From Myxococcales bacterium (GTDB lineage Bacteria; Myxococcota_A; Polyangia; Polyangiales; Polyangiaceae), in NCBI GenBank assembly GCA_016712525.1, contig JADJQX010000007.1, positions 558,001 to 622,000 on the forward strand: a DNA stretch of 64,000 nucleotides, given 5' to 3'. The position numbers and the translations under genes were made by a program. This document shows, in pieces, positions 39,477-49,706 of the stretch (its first letter is position 1; each line of letters starts with the position of its first letter). A model generated the notes under the pieces. That model saw only the letters and a list, made by a program, of their open reading frames with translations, searched no databases and was not told where the DNA came from.

Positions 39477-39992
39477 TCAGCGGGACTCGAGCGCGACCTT
39501 CGGCGCCTCGCTCTCCTTGGCGCGGAGGGCGATCGCGCGCACGTGCTTGGACAGGCCGACCCGGTCGCGGGAGAGCCTCTTCCCCGCCTCCGAGTCGCAG
39601 CGCCCGGCGGCGTACACGGCGAGGCGCTCCTCGCGTGGCAGGGCACCGCAGATTCGCTGAGATTCCCGGAGCTTGCGGAGGGCGGCGGTGGTGCACTTGG
39701 TCACGTCGGCCGCGACCTCCTCCCCGGTCCACCCCTCCCGGGTCTTGGCGCCTCCCGGCAGGTGGAGCTGGAACGCGCAGAAGCTCGTGGCCTTCCCCTC
39801 GCGGAGGTCGCCTCGCGCGCCGGTCTGGAAGCTCGACTCGCGGAGGGCCACGGCCACGAGCAGGCTCTGCTCGTCGGCGTCGGCCGTGGCGGCGTGGATG
39901 GCTTCGGCGAGCGCCAGTCGGTCCTTCACGTCGGCCTCGCCGCGCGAAGGAAGGAGCTTGAGCATCGTCACGAGCAGGAGAAGTGAGGTCAC
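39477..39992 (-). CDS. small membrane-anchored or secreted SLT/lysozyme-like protein
   Basis: About 171 residues from a GTG at 39992; an ATG nine codons later (39965) is possible. The N-terminus is a short hydrophobic helix (TSLLLLVTMLKLL). The rest has LLVAVALRESSFQTGARG, in which the Glu of ALRES fits the catalytic Glu of soluble lytic transglycosylases, then FCAFQLHLPGG, and two Cys-containing helices. It should act on peptidoglycan if active. It is divergent from the SDR gene. The family match rests mainly on this one motif. Confidence 0.6.
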   Translation of the reverse strand: MTSLLLLVTMLKLLPSRGEADVKDRLALAEAIHAATADADEQSLLVAVALRESSFQTGARGDLREGKATSFCAFQLHLPGGAKTREGWTGEEVAADVTKCTTAALRKLRESQRICGALPREERLAVYAAGRCDSEAGKRLSRDRVGLSKHVRAIALRAKESEAPKVALESR

Positions 39993-40114
39993 GAGCCCCC
40001 ATATACGTGTGGGGGCTCGAGGCCGCAAGTCATTTGGGGGGATCGGCCCATGGGCGGCTCCCTCGGGGCGCTTGCCCGCTGCACGCGGAGAGCCACGTCG
40101 CCGGAGGACTTCGC

Positions 40115-40120
40115 TACTCT
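40115..40120 (+). promoter_or_regulatory. TACTCT -10 element, predicted leaderless start of the SDR gene
   Basis: TACTCT ends 8 bases before the ATG at 40129. A GGAGGA lies further upstream (about 40102) but is too far to act as a ribosome-binding site. Confidence 0.4.
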
Positions 40121-40128
40121 CGCGGCCC

Positions 40129-40938
40129 ATGCAGGGCAAAGTCGCGTTGGTCACGGGAGCCTCTTCGGGCATTGGCCTTTCGGTCGCGGCGAAGCTCGTC
40201 GCGCGGGGGGCGCGTGTGGCGCTCGTCGCCCGGACCGTCGAGAACCTGGAGCGCGCCGTGGCGCGGCTCGGGCGCGACCGGGCCATGGCGTTCCCGTGCG
40301 ACGTGAGCCGCCTCGAGGCCCTCGAAGAGCTCCCCCGGAAGGTCCGCGAGGCGATGGGCAGGCTCGACATCCTCGTGAACAACGCGGGCGTGAACCACCG
40401 CGGGAGCATCGCCAAACACAGCCCGGCGAAGCTCGCCGAGATCGTCACCACGAACCTGACGGCGCCGATCGTCCTCACGAGGGCGGCCTACGACGAGCTC
40501 TCGTCGGGAGGCTCGGTCGTGCACGTGGCGAGCATCGCGGGCATGGTCCCCGTGCCCGGCGAGGCGACCTACTCGGCCTCGAAGGCAGGGCTCCGCGCGT
40601 TCGCCCGGGCCTCCGCCGACGACCTCGCGAAGCGGGGCGTGCACTCCGGGGTCGTGTCGCCCGGCCCGGTCGATACCGGCTTCTTCGGGGACGTCTCCGA
40701 GGTGGCCGACCTGGTCTTCTCGCAGCCGATGTCGAGCGCCGACGAGGTCGCCGAGGCCGTCCTCCGGTGCATCGACACCCGCGCCGAGGAGATCGCCGTG
40801 CCGGCCGTGTCGGGGCGGCTCGCGACCGCGGCGTACGTGTTCCCGGCGCTCTCGGCCGCGATCCGGGGCCCGCTCGCCAAAAAGGGGGCGCGTGCGAAGG
40901 CGGCCTACATGGCCAAGAAGGCCCGCGACCCACGCTGA
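40129..40938 (+). CDS. short-chain dehydrogenase/reductase
   Basis: 269 residues. NAD(P)-binding TGASSGIG (9-16), NNAGV (about 84-88), catalytic Ser in HVASIAG and YSASK (about 146-150) are all present. An Arg after the second strand (LVARTVENLERA) suggests NADPH preference. A basic C-terminal helix (AKKGARAKAAYMAKKARD) may touch membrane or protein. The substrate is unknown. The start is set by the TGASSGIG position, since longer frames have no bias. Confidence 0.88.
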   Translation: MQGKVALVTGASSGIGLSVAAKLVARGARVALVARTVENLERAVARLGRDRAMAFPCDVSRLEALEELPRKVREAMGRLDILVNNAGVNHRGSIAKHSPAKLAEIVTTNLTAPIVLTRAAYDELSSGGSVVHVASIAGMVPVPGEATYSASKAGLRAFARASADDLAKRGVHSGVVSPGPVDTGFFGDVSEVADLVFSQPMSSADEVAEAVLRCIDTRAEEIAVPAVSGRLATAAYVFPALSAAIRGPLAKKGARAKAAYMAKKARDPR

Positions 40939-41040
40939 ACGCGTCTGCGCGTCGGCTGGCAGCCCAAATTTCCCCTCCCCGAAAAAACGGGCCGCTCGGC
41001 TCGAGTTCGGGGTAGGGTTCGCGAGAAGAAGAGGCCTCCC

Positions 41041-41907
41041 GTGAGCGTGACCCCGAACGATCTCCGCAGAATCCCGCTGTTTTCGGACATTTCCGAACCG
41101 CACCTCGCAGAGCTGCTCGCGAGCCTCACGAAAACGTCCCACCCGAAAGGCCACGTCCTCTTCAAAGAGGGCGACATGCCGAAGACGTTCCTCCTCCTCG
41201 TGAAGGGGCGCGTGCGCCTCACCGAAGAGTCGACCACGCGCTTCGTGCTCGACCCGGTCGCGCCCATCGGAGAGCTCGGCTCGCTCACGGGCATCCCCCG
41301 GAGCAGCACGGCCGTCGCCGAGACGGCGGTCGAGGTCCTCTCGATCGAGGTGAACAAGCTGCGCACGTTCTTCGAGGCTCGCGCCGAGATCGCGTTCCCG
41401 TTCTACAAGAACCTCCTCGCCGTCGTGAGCGAGAAGGTGCTTCGTGATCGCCGCCGCCTCGACGAGGTCCGGGCGAACGTCATTCGCACCCAGAAGGCCA
41501 TGAAGAAGCTGCGGGACGTGGTGCTCGGCGCCCCCGAGACGCCCATCTCGAAGCCCGTCTGCGACATGCTCGACGAGCACATCGAGCAAAACCGTCGCGC
41601 CCACTACCGCGTCTCGCCGGTGCCCGCGCTGCCTGCGCACGTGCGCCTCGACGACAAGAGCGAGGTCCGCATCGTGGACCTCTCCGACGCCTACCTGAAG
41701 CTCGCCGGCGCCAAGGACAGGCTCGCTCCCAAGGGTGAGCTCGTGGCGGTGCTCGTCCTCCCGCAGCGCGAGATCCTCGTCTCGGGCAAGGTCCTGCGCG
41801 CCGGCAAAGACGGCGTCGTCGTGAAGCTCGACGTCCTCATCGACGAGTACCACGCCGCCCTCGAGGACTACGTCACGCGCCTGCAAATGCTCGACTACGT
41901 CGTCTGA
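41041..41907 (+). CDS. cyclic-nucleotide-binding domain fused to a PilZ-like domain
   Basis: 288 residues from a GTG. Residues 8-125 form a CAP-family sensor domain (RIPLFSDISEPHLAELL, FKEGDMPKTFLLLVKGRV, GELGSLTGIPRSSTAVAE). After a helical linker comes a PilZ-like domain (about 180-285) with RAHYR matching RxxxR, but the second motif DxSxxG reads DLSDAY, so the key Gly is lost. There is no helix-turn-helix, so it is not a CRP regulator. It may link a cyclic nucleotide to cyclic-di-GMP-type output, or use only one ligand. Upstream, TAGGGT at about -33 could be a normal promoter. Confidence 0.78.
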   Translation: MSVTPNDLRRIPLFSDISEPHLAELLASLTKTSHPKGHVLFKEGDMPKTFLLLVKGRVRLTEESTTRFVLDPVAPIGELGSLTGIPRSSTAVAETAVEVLSIEVNKLRTFFEARAEIAFPFYKNLLAVVSEKVLRDRRRLDEVRANVIRTQKAMKKLRDVVLGAPETPISKPVCDMLDEHIEQNRRAHYRVSPVPALPAHVRLDDKSEVRIVDLSDAYLKLAGAKDRLAPKGELVAVLVLPQREILVSGKVLRAGKDGVVVKLDVLIDEYHAALEDYVTRLQMLDYVV

Positions 41908-41939
41908 ACAGAGCGCGCCCGTTACTCCGCGCATGCCCT

Positions 41940-41980
41940 CGGGCACCCCACGGTTCCCGTGAGGTGCCCGACGCTCTTTT
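41940..41980. terminator. bidirectional terminator between the cNMP-PilZ and MATE genes
   Basis: CGGGCACC-CCACG pairs with CGTG-GGTGCCCG across 41940-41970 with one mismatch and a GTTCC-type loop, followed by CTCTTTT. It lies between the two convergent stops. Confidence 0.85.
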
Positions 41981-41997
41981 GTAGCATTGCGGATTTC

Positions 41998-43422
41998 TTA
42001 GGTTTTCGGCCCGCCTGACTCCACCGAAGGCTGCGTCGCAAGCGTGCGGAACGACCCGCGCCTCCATCGCAGCCAAAAGAGGCCCGCGCCGAGCGAGGTC
42101 TCCGCGAGGAAGCCCATCCAGCCACCGAGCGCACCCATGCCCATGTGCTTGCCGAGCACGTACGCGGCTGTGGGGATGCACGCCCACGTGACCGAGATGC
42201 CGATCACGGCGACGCCGCTCACGTCCTTCGCGCCGCGGAGCGCTCCGCGGAGCACGATGTTCACCGCGTCGAAGAGCTGGAACACGGCCGCGACCCACAA
42301 GAGGCGCGTCGCGATGGCCGAGACGGCCGCGTCGGGCGTGAAAAAGCGCGCGATCGGGCCCGCGAAGAGCGCGAAACCGACGCCGCAGACCGCCATGAAG
42401 GCCATGCCCGTGAAGAGCCCGGCGTGCGTGGCGCGGTCGGCGCGGTCGACCCTCTTTTCGCCGAGCGAGCGCCCGACGAGCACGCTCGTCGCCTCGGAGA
42501 CCGCGATCCCCGGGAGGAACGAGACGCGGATGGTCGCGAGGGCGATCTGGTGCGCCGCGATCTCTCCCGCGCCGAGCGAGCCCACGATGGCCGTGAACGT
42601 GCTGAACGCGAGGAGCTCGCCGGCGAACTGGACCCCGGTCGGGACGCCGAGCGACGCCACCTCCGAGAGGGCCTCGCGGAACGAGAGCCCGCTCGCCTTC
42701 GATCGCCGTTCTTCGAGCACGAAGAGCGTGAGCAGCACGGCGAGCTCGAGCACCTCGGTGGTGGCCGTGGCGTACCCCGCTCCGGCGACGCCGAGGCGAG
42801 GGAGACCGAGCTTTCCGTACACGAGCAGGTACGCGAGCGTCGCGTTCACGACGTTGCCGCCGATGCCCACGACCATCGTGAGCCGTACGTCGCCTTTGGC
42901 CTGCCGGTGCTGAATGAGCGCCGCCACGGCGCACGTCGCCGGCGCGCCGTACGAGACCGCGCGCAAGAACTCCGTCGCGTAGGGGACGACGCTCGGATCG
43001 GCGCCGACGAGCCGGAGGAGCGGCGCCGTGTCCCGCATCGCGAGCGAGACGAGGAGGCCGAACCCGAGGCCGAGCGCGACACCGGCCCGCCCGTACGCGA
43101 AGCCCTTGTGCGGCGCGCCCTCGCCGACGGCGTGGCTCGTCCGCACTTTGACGGCGCGCATGGTGCCGAACGCGAGCGCGTAGAGCAGGTACATCAGCGT
43201 CGTGGCCATGCCGACGCCACCGAGCGCCGCTGGGCCGAGGCCGCCGACGATCTTCGTGTCGACGAGCCCCAAGGCCGTCTCGCCCAGCATGGCGGCCGCG
43301 ATCGGCCACGCGAGCTCGACGAGCTCGGCGAACATGGATCGTTCGGGGGTAGGTCGCTTGCCGGGGCGAGAGGGCCGCCCGGAAGCGACCCTGCGTTTGC
43401 GTCGAAAATAGTGCCTTTTCAT
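41998..43422 (-). CDS. MATE-family multidrug/Na+ antiporter
   Basis: 474 residues with about 12 predicted helices. The ATG at 43422 has GGAAGGA 3 bases upstream. An Arg/Lys-rich N-terminus (KRHYFRRKRRVASGRPSRPGKRP) precedes the first helix. MATE marks: WPIAAAMLGETALGLVDTKIVGGLG and, in the second half, LGVPTGVQFAGELLAFST, each at the same point of the two six-helix halves. It should export cationic compounds using Na+ or H+. The long basic N-terminus is unusual. A TATTTT-containing stretch lies upstream. Confidence 0.9.
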   Translation of the reverse strand: MKRHYFRRKRRVASGRPSRPGKRPTPERSMFAELVELAWPIAAAMLGETALGLVDTKIVGGLGPAALGGVGMATTLMYLLYALAFGTMRAVKVRTSHAVGEGAPHKGFAYGRAGVALGLGFGLLVSLAMRDTAPLLRLVGADPSVVPYATEFLRAVSYGAPATCAVAALIQHRQAKGDVRLTMVVGIGGNVVNATLAYLLVYGKLGLPRLGVAGAGYATATTEVLELAVLLTLFVLEERRSKASGLSFREALSEVASLGVPTGVQFAGELLAFSTFTAIVGSLGAGEIAAHQIALATIRVSFLPGIAVSEATSVLVGRSLGEKRVDRADRATHAGLFTGMAFMAVCGVGFALFAGPIARFFTPDAAVSAIATRLLWVAAVFQLFDAVNIVLRGALRGAKDVSGVAVIGISVTWACIPTAAYVLGKHMGMGALGGWMGFLAETSLGAGLFWLRWRRGSFRTLATQPSVESGGPKT

Positions 43423-43689
43423 GATTCCTTCCGCGAACTTGCGATGCCCCTCGGGCCACCGGATTTGCGTCCGGTTCCTCGAGGGGCTCGCACCGAAGGT
43501 GGCGAAGGGAACCGGTGACTCAGCGGACGACGCCCCCACACGGGACGCCGAAACGGGTCGTGTGGAGGGTGCGCTGATTCACCATGCGCTTCTTCTGACA
43601 GCCGAGCCGGGGCCCGTCAAGCGGCGATGCGCGGTCGCCTCGCGTCGCGACGTGTCCAAAATCCTTGGTCATCGAGCGCGTCGGCGCTC

Positions 43690-43695
43690 TAGGCT
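43690..43695 (+). promoter_or_regulatory. TAGGCT -10 element, predicted leaderless start of the DUF1015 gene
   Basis: TAGGCT ends 7 bases before the ATG at 43703. Confidence 0.5.
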
Positions 43696-43702
43696 CGCGC
43701 GC

Positions 43703-45031
43703 ATGGCCGAGATTGCCCCGCTCACTCCCCTCCGGTACGACCTGAGCCGCTTCGCCCTCGAGAGGGTGACGGCTCCTCCTTACGACGTCATCTCCGCCGA
43801 GGAGCGCGAGGCGCTCGCGGCCCGCGATCCCGAGAACGTCGTGCGCCTCATCTTGCCCGAAGGGGAAGGGGACACGAAGTACGCGAACGCCGCGACGACC
43901 CTCGCCTCCATGCGGGAGCGTGGGGTGCTCGTGCGCGACGAGGTCCCCGGGTACTACCGCTACGACCAGACGTTCACCGCGGCGGTCGCCGGCGGCGAGG
44001 CGCGCCGCATCACGCGCAAGGGGTTCCTCGCCGCGGTGAAGCTCTCGCCGTTCTCGGAGCGCATCGTCCTCCCCCACGAGCGCACCCTCTCCGGTCCGAA
44101 AGAAGACCGCCTGAAGCTCTTTCGCGCGACGCGCACGAACCTCTCCCCCGGGTTCATGCTCTACCGCGATCCTTCGCTGTCGCTCGACGGGCCCCTCGGC
44201 CTCGCGCGGCCGGTCGCCGAGATGATCACGCCCGACGGGGTCGTCCACCGCCTGTCCAAGGTGGTCGACCCGGAGGCCCTCCGGGCGATAACCTCGAAGA
44301 TCGCCGAGAGCGCGCTCCTCATCGCCGACGGTCATCACCGCTACGAGACGGCCGTGCGCTACGCCGGCGAGGTGTCCGAGGCCCACCCCGGCGCGTCGGC
44401 GAGGGCCGAGCACCGGTACTTCATGGTGTTCCTTTCGAACGGGGACGACCCGGGCCTCGTGGTGTTCCCCACGCACAGGCACGTGCACTCGCTCCCGAGC
44501 TTCTCGTTCGACGACCTCCTCGCGGGCGCGCGGCCCCTCTTCGACGTGACCATGCTCGGCACGAGAGACACGCGCGAGATGCTCCGCGACCTCGACCGCG
44601 CCGGAAAAGTCGGCCCGGCGTTCGTCGCGTGCGCCAAAGACGGCCGCGCGGCGCTCCTCTGCCTCCGAAGCGATGCGAACCTCGCCGCTCACCCCGCGCT
44701 CTCAGGGCTCGTCCCGGCGCTCCAGCGGACCGACATCGCCGTTCTGCACGGCGCCATCCTCGAGAGCCTGTGCGGGATCACCAAAGAGGCTCAGGCGGCG
44801 AAGACGAACCTCTACTACCCCCAAGATGCCGAAAAGGCGTTCACGGAGCTCCTCGGGGGCAAGGGGGACGTGCTCTTTTTGATGAACCCGACCCCGCCGA
44901 ACGTCGTGCGGGACGTGGCCGAGGCGGGCGAGGTCATGCCCCAGAAGTCCACGTTTTTCTTCCCGAAGGTGCTCACCGGGCTCACGATCCACACGCTCGA
45001 CCCGGCGCGTGAGGTCCCCGCGCTCGGCTGA
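43703..45031 (+). CDS. DUF1015-family protein
   Basis: 442 residues. Family marks: PLRYDLSRFALERVTAPPYDVIS at the N-terminus, ENVVRLILPEG, the central ADGHHRYETAVRYA and, near the end, FLMNPTPPNVVRDVAEAGEVMPQKSTFFFPKVLTGLTIH. The function is uncertain; some relatives were proposed to be SerC-linked phosphatases. No partner genes are adjacent. The start follows the leaderless-type hexamer and matches the family N-terminus. Confidence 0.85.
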   Translation: MAEIAPLTPLRYDLSRFALERVTAPPYDVISAEEREALAARDPENVVRLILPEGEGDTKYANAATTLASMRERGVLVRDEVPGYYRYDQTFTAAVAGGEARRITRKGFLAAVKLSPFSERIVLPHERTLSGPKEDRLKLFRATRTNLSPGFMLYRDPSLSLDGPLGLARPVAEMITPDGVVHRLSKVVDPEALRAITSKIAESALLIADGHHRYETAVRYAGEVSEAHPGASARAEHRYFMVFLSNGDDPGLVVFPTHRHVHSLPSFSFDDLLAGARPLFDVTMLGTRDTREMLRDLDRAGKVGPAFVACAKDGRAALLCLRSDANLAAHPALSGLVPALQRTDIAVLHGAILESLCGITKEAQAAKTNLYYPQDAEKAFTELLGGKGDVLFLMNPTPPNVVRDVAEAGEVMPQKSTFFFPKVLTGLTIHTLDPAREVPALG

Positions 45032-45335
45032 GCCGTGTGGCCACGGCGCGCCGCGGGCCCTTTCCCCCCGCCGAATCAGGCTTACCTTGCCCTCTCAGTG
45101 CTCGAGACGGCGGCCCCGAATCCCTTGATCTTTTCGTCGGGTTCAAGGGAACATGGCGTCGTCTCGGGGAATCTTGGCCCGCGACGCTTTCCTCGCAGTT
45201 CGACCCGAGAGCCCTTGGCTCCCTTGGCCTTCGATCCGGAGCCCTTGCTCCTTTCGTCCGCCCCTCCGACTCGGCGCCTGGCCGGCGGTGGGGGCGAAAC
45301 ATCCGGCGGCCGTGCCCGCCCGAGAGGTTCCTACC
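45032..45335. other. 304-base intergenic region upstream of lon
   Basis: No gene is seen. It contains CCCTTGA-N14-TCAAGGG (45122-45149) and a direct repeat, CCCTTGATCTTTTCGTCGG (45122-45140) and CCCTTGCTCCTTTCGTCCG (45242-45260), plus two further CCCTTGG words between. The repeats probably serve lon expression. A GAGAGG ribosome site lies about 9 bases before the lon ATG. Confidence 0.6.
45122..45149. promoter_or_regulatory. inverted repeat upstream of lon, possible stress operator
   Basis: CCCTTGA and TCAAGGG are perfectly complementary with a 14-base spacer, 187 bases before the lon ATG. It is unlike the CIRCE heat-shock element. The CCCTTG half-site recurs downstream as part of a direct repeat. 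Confidence 0.45.
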
Positions 45336-47771
<2,436 letters not shown>

Positions 47772-47789
47772 GCCGAGCGTCCCGTCACG

Positions 47790-47820
47790 AGGCCCTCCCA
47801 CCTTCGCGGTCGGAGGGCCT
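47790..47820 (+). terminator. terminator hairpin after lon
   Basis: AGGCCCTCC (47790-47798) pairs perfectly with GGAGGGCCT (47812-47820), 18 bases after the stop. The T-tract is weak (TCGTGTGT), so it could be partly rho-dependent. Confidence 0.65.
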
Positions 47821-47879
47821 TCGTGTGTCTGCGACGACGGGCTTGACCGCGCGCGGGTGGCGGTCTTTCGTTCCGGCCC

Positions 47880-48344
47880 ATGCCGCTCGTCGTCCGCCCG
47901 GCGCTCGCCGCCGACGTCCCCCGCATCGAGGCCCTGCTGCGCGAGGTGCTCTCCGAGTTCGGCCTCGTGTTCGGCGAAGGCAGCGAGACCGACGCGCAGG
48001 TGATGGGGCTCCCAAGGTCGTACGCGGAGCACGGGGGAGCGTTCTGGGTGGCGGAGCTCGAGGGCGAGCTCTGCGGCACGTGCGGGGTGTTTCCCGTCGG
48101 GCCGGGCGCCATGGAGCTCCGAAAGATGTATCTTGCATCTTCGGCCCGCGGGCGCGGAGTGGGCGTGGCGCTGCTCGCCGAGGCCAAGGCGTTCGCGCGG
48201 GCGGCGGGCGCGCAGAAGCTCGTGCTGGACACGACGGAGCAGATGAAGGCGGCGATCGCGTTCTACGAGCGCGAGGGGTTCGTGCGCGACGACGCCGAGG
48301 TCCGCGGCGCGCGCTGCTCGCGCGGGTACGTCCTCGCGCTCTAA
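47880..48344 (+). CDS. GNAT-family N-acetyltransferase
   Basis: 154 residues. Acetyl-CoA-binding motif A is LRKMYLASSARGRGVGVALL (about 82-101), with the RGRGVG pyrophosphate loop. VLDTTEQMKAAIAFYEREGFV gives motif B. The N-terminus VVRPALAADVPRIEALL is the standard beta1-alpha1. The substrate is unknown. It sits between lon and hom on the same strand, with gaps of 108 and 45 bases. No Shine-Dalgarno is obvious. Confidence 0.87.
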   Translation: MPLVVRPALAADVPRIEALLREVLSEFGLVFGEGSETDAQVMGLPRSYAEHGGAFWVAELEGELCGTCGVFPVGPGAMELRKMYLASSARGRGVGVALLAEAKAFARAAGAQKLVLDTTEQMKAAIAFYEREGFVRDDAEVRGARCSRGYVLAL

Positions 48345-48377
48345 GGGAAGTCGCGCCGTCCGCCGCCTCGCCTCTGC

Positions 48378-48383
48378 TATCGT
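48378..48383 (+). promoter_or_regulatory. TATCGT -10 element, predicted leaderless start of hom
   Basis: TATCGT ends 6 bases before the ATG at 48390. Confidence 0.5.
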
Positions 48384-48389
48384 GCGGCC

Positions 48390-49697
48390 ATGACGATCGG
48401 GGTCGGATTGCTCGGGTGCGGGACCGTCGGTTCCGGCGTGGTGAAGCTCCTTCGGCAGCGGCAGGCCGAGATCGAGGCGCGGGTCGGTGACCGCGTCGAG
48501 ATCGTGGCGGTCGCGGTCCGCGATCTCGCGAAGGCGCGCGTGTCCGAGCTCGGCAGCGTGCGGCTCACGGCGAGCCCCGCGGAGGTCGTGCACGAGCCAC
48601 GCGTGAACGTCGTCGTCGAGCTCATGGGGGGGCTGGAGCCGGCGAAGACCCACGTCCTCGACGCGCTCTCCCGGAAAAAGGCCGTGGTGACCGCCAACAA
48701 GGCGCTGCTCGCGTACCACGGCCCCGAGATTTTTCGCGCCGCTCGTGAAGCCCGGGTCGACGTCGCCTTCGAGGGGGCCGTGGGCGGAGGGGTTCCCGTG
48801 GTTCGTGCGCTCCGAGACGCGCTCGCCGGGGATCGTGTGAGGCGCATCGTCGGCATCCTGAACGGGACGTCGAACTACGTGCTCACCCGCATGCAGCGCG
48901 AGGGGCTCGGCTTCGACGAGGTCGTACGCGACGCCCAACGGCTCGGCTACGCCGAGGCCGATCCGTCGCTCGACGTGGACGGCCACGACGCGGCCCACAA
49001 GCTCGTCGTGCTCTCGGCGCTCGCGTTCGGTCGCCGCGTCCGGCCGGAAGAGGTCGACACACGAGGGCTCCGGTCGCTCGAGCCGGTCGATCACGCTTGC
49101 GCCGACAGGTTCGGATTCGTCGTCAAACCCCTCGCGGTCGCGGAGGACACGGGGCTCTCCGATCCCGAGCGCGGCCCGTGCCTCGCGCTCCGCGTGGGGC
49201 CTGCCCTCGTGTCGAAGGACGCGCTCCTCGGGAGCGTGTCGGGGGTGCTCAACGCGGTCTTGCTCGAGGGCGACGCCCTCGGTCCGCTGGTGCTCTCGGG
49301 GCGCGGGGCCGGGGAGGGGCCCACGGCGGTCAGCGTCGTGTCCGACGTGCTCGACGTGGCCCGCGCGATCCACGAAGGCTCCACGGGAATGCTCACGGCA
49401 GCGCTCCGCACCGAGCCGTCGTGGGTGCGCGCCGCAGGGGAGGACGTGCTCCCCCACTACGCGCGGTTCGTCGTGAGGGACGAGCCCGGAGTGCTCGGTC
49501 GCATCACCACCTCGCTCGGCCGGGCCGGCGTCTCGATCCGAGAGCTTGTCCAGCTTCGCCGGGGCGACACGAACGCGGACGTCATCATGCTCACGCACGC
49601 CTCGTCGCGGGCGGCCTTCGAGGCGGCGCTCGCCGAGGTGGACGTTGCGCCGTTCGCGGTCGAAAAGACTCGGCTCTTCCCGGTGGTAGCGGCGTAA
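48390..49697 (+). CDS. hom: homoserine dehydrogenase
   Basis: 435 residues. Reduces aspartate semialdehyde to homoserine for Thr and Met synthesis. N-terminal nucleotide fold GLLGCGTVGSGVVKLL, VVELMGGLEPA, VVTANKALLA, then catalytic domain FEGAVGGGVPVVRAL, ILNGTSNYVLTRM, GYAEADPSLDVDGHDAAHKL. A C-terminal ACT domain (about 350-430, VRDEPGVLGRITTSLGRAGVSI) suggests feedback control by threonine. Length fits the ACT-bearing monofunctional form. The convergent gene ends 9 bases away. Confidence 0.95.
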   Translation: MTIGVGLLGCGTVGSGVVKLLRQRQAEIEARVGDRVEIVAVAVRDLAKARVSELGSVRLTASPAEVVHEPRVNVVVELMGGLEPAKTHVLDALSRKKAVVTANKALLAYHGPEIFRAAREARVDVAFEGAVGGGVPVVRALRDALAGDRVRRIVGILNGTSNYVLTRMQREGLGFDEVVRDAQRLGYAEADPSLDVDGHDAAHKLVVLSALAFGRRVRPEEVDTRGLRSLEPVDHACADRFGFVVKPLAVAEDTGLSDPERGPCLALRVGPALVSKDALLGSVSGVLNAVLLEGDALGPLVLSGRGAGEGPTAVSVVSDVLDVARAIHEGSTGMLTAALRTEPSWVRAAGEDVLPHYARFVVRDEPGVLGRITTSLGRAGVSIRELVQLRRGDTNADVIMLTHASSRAAFEAALAEVDVAPFAVEKTRLFPVVAA

Positions 49698-49706
49698 GTC
49701 GGTTGC

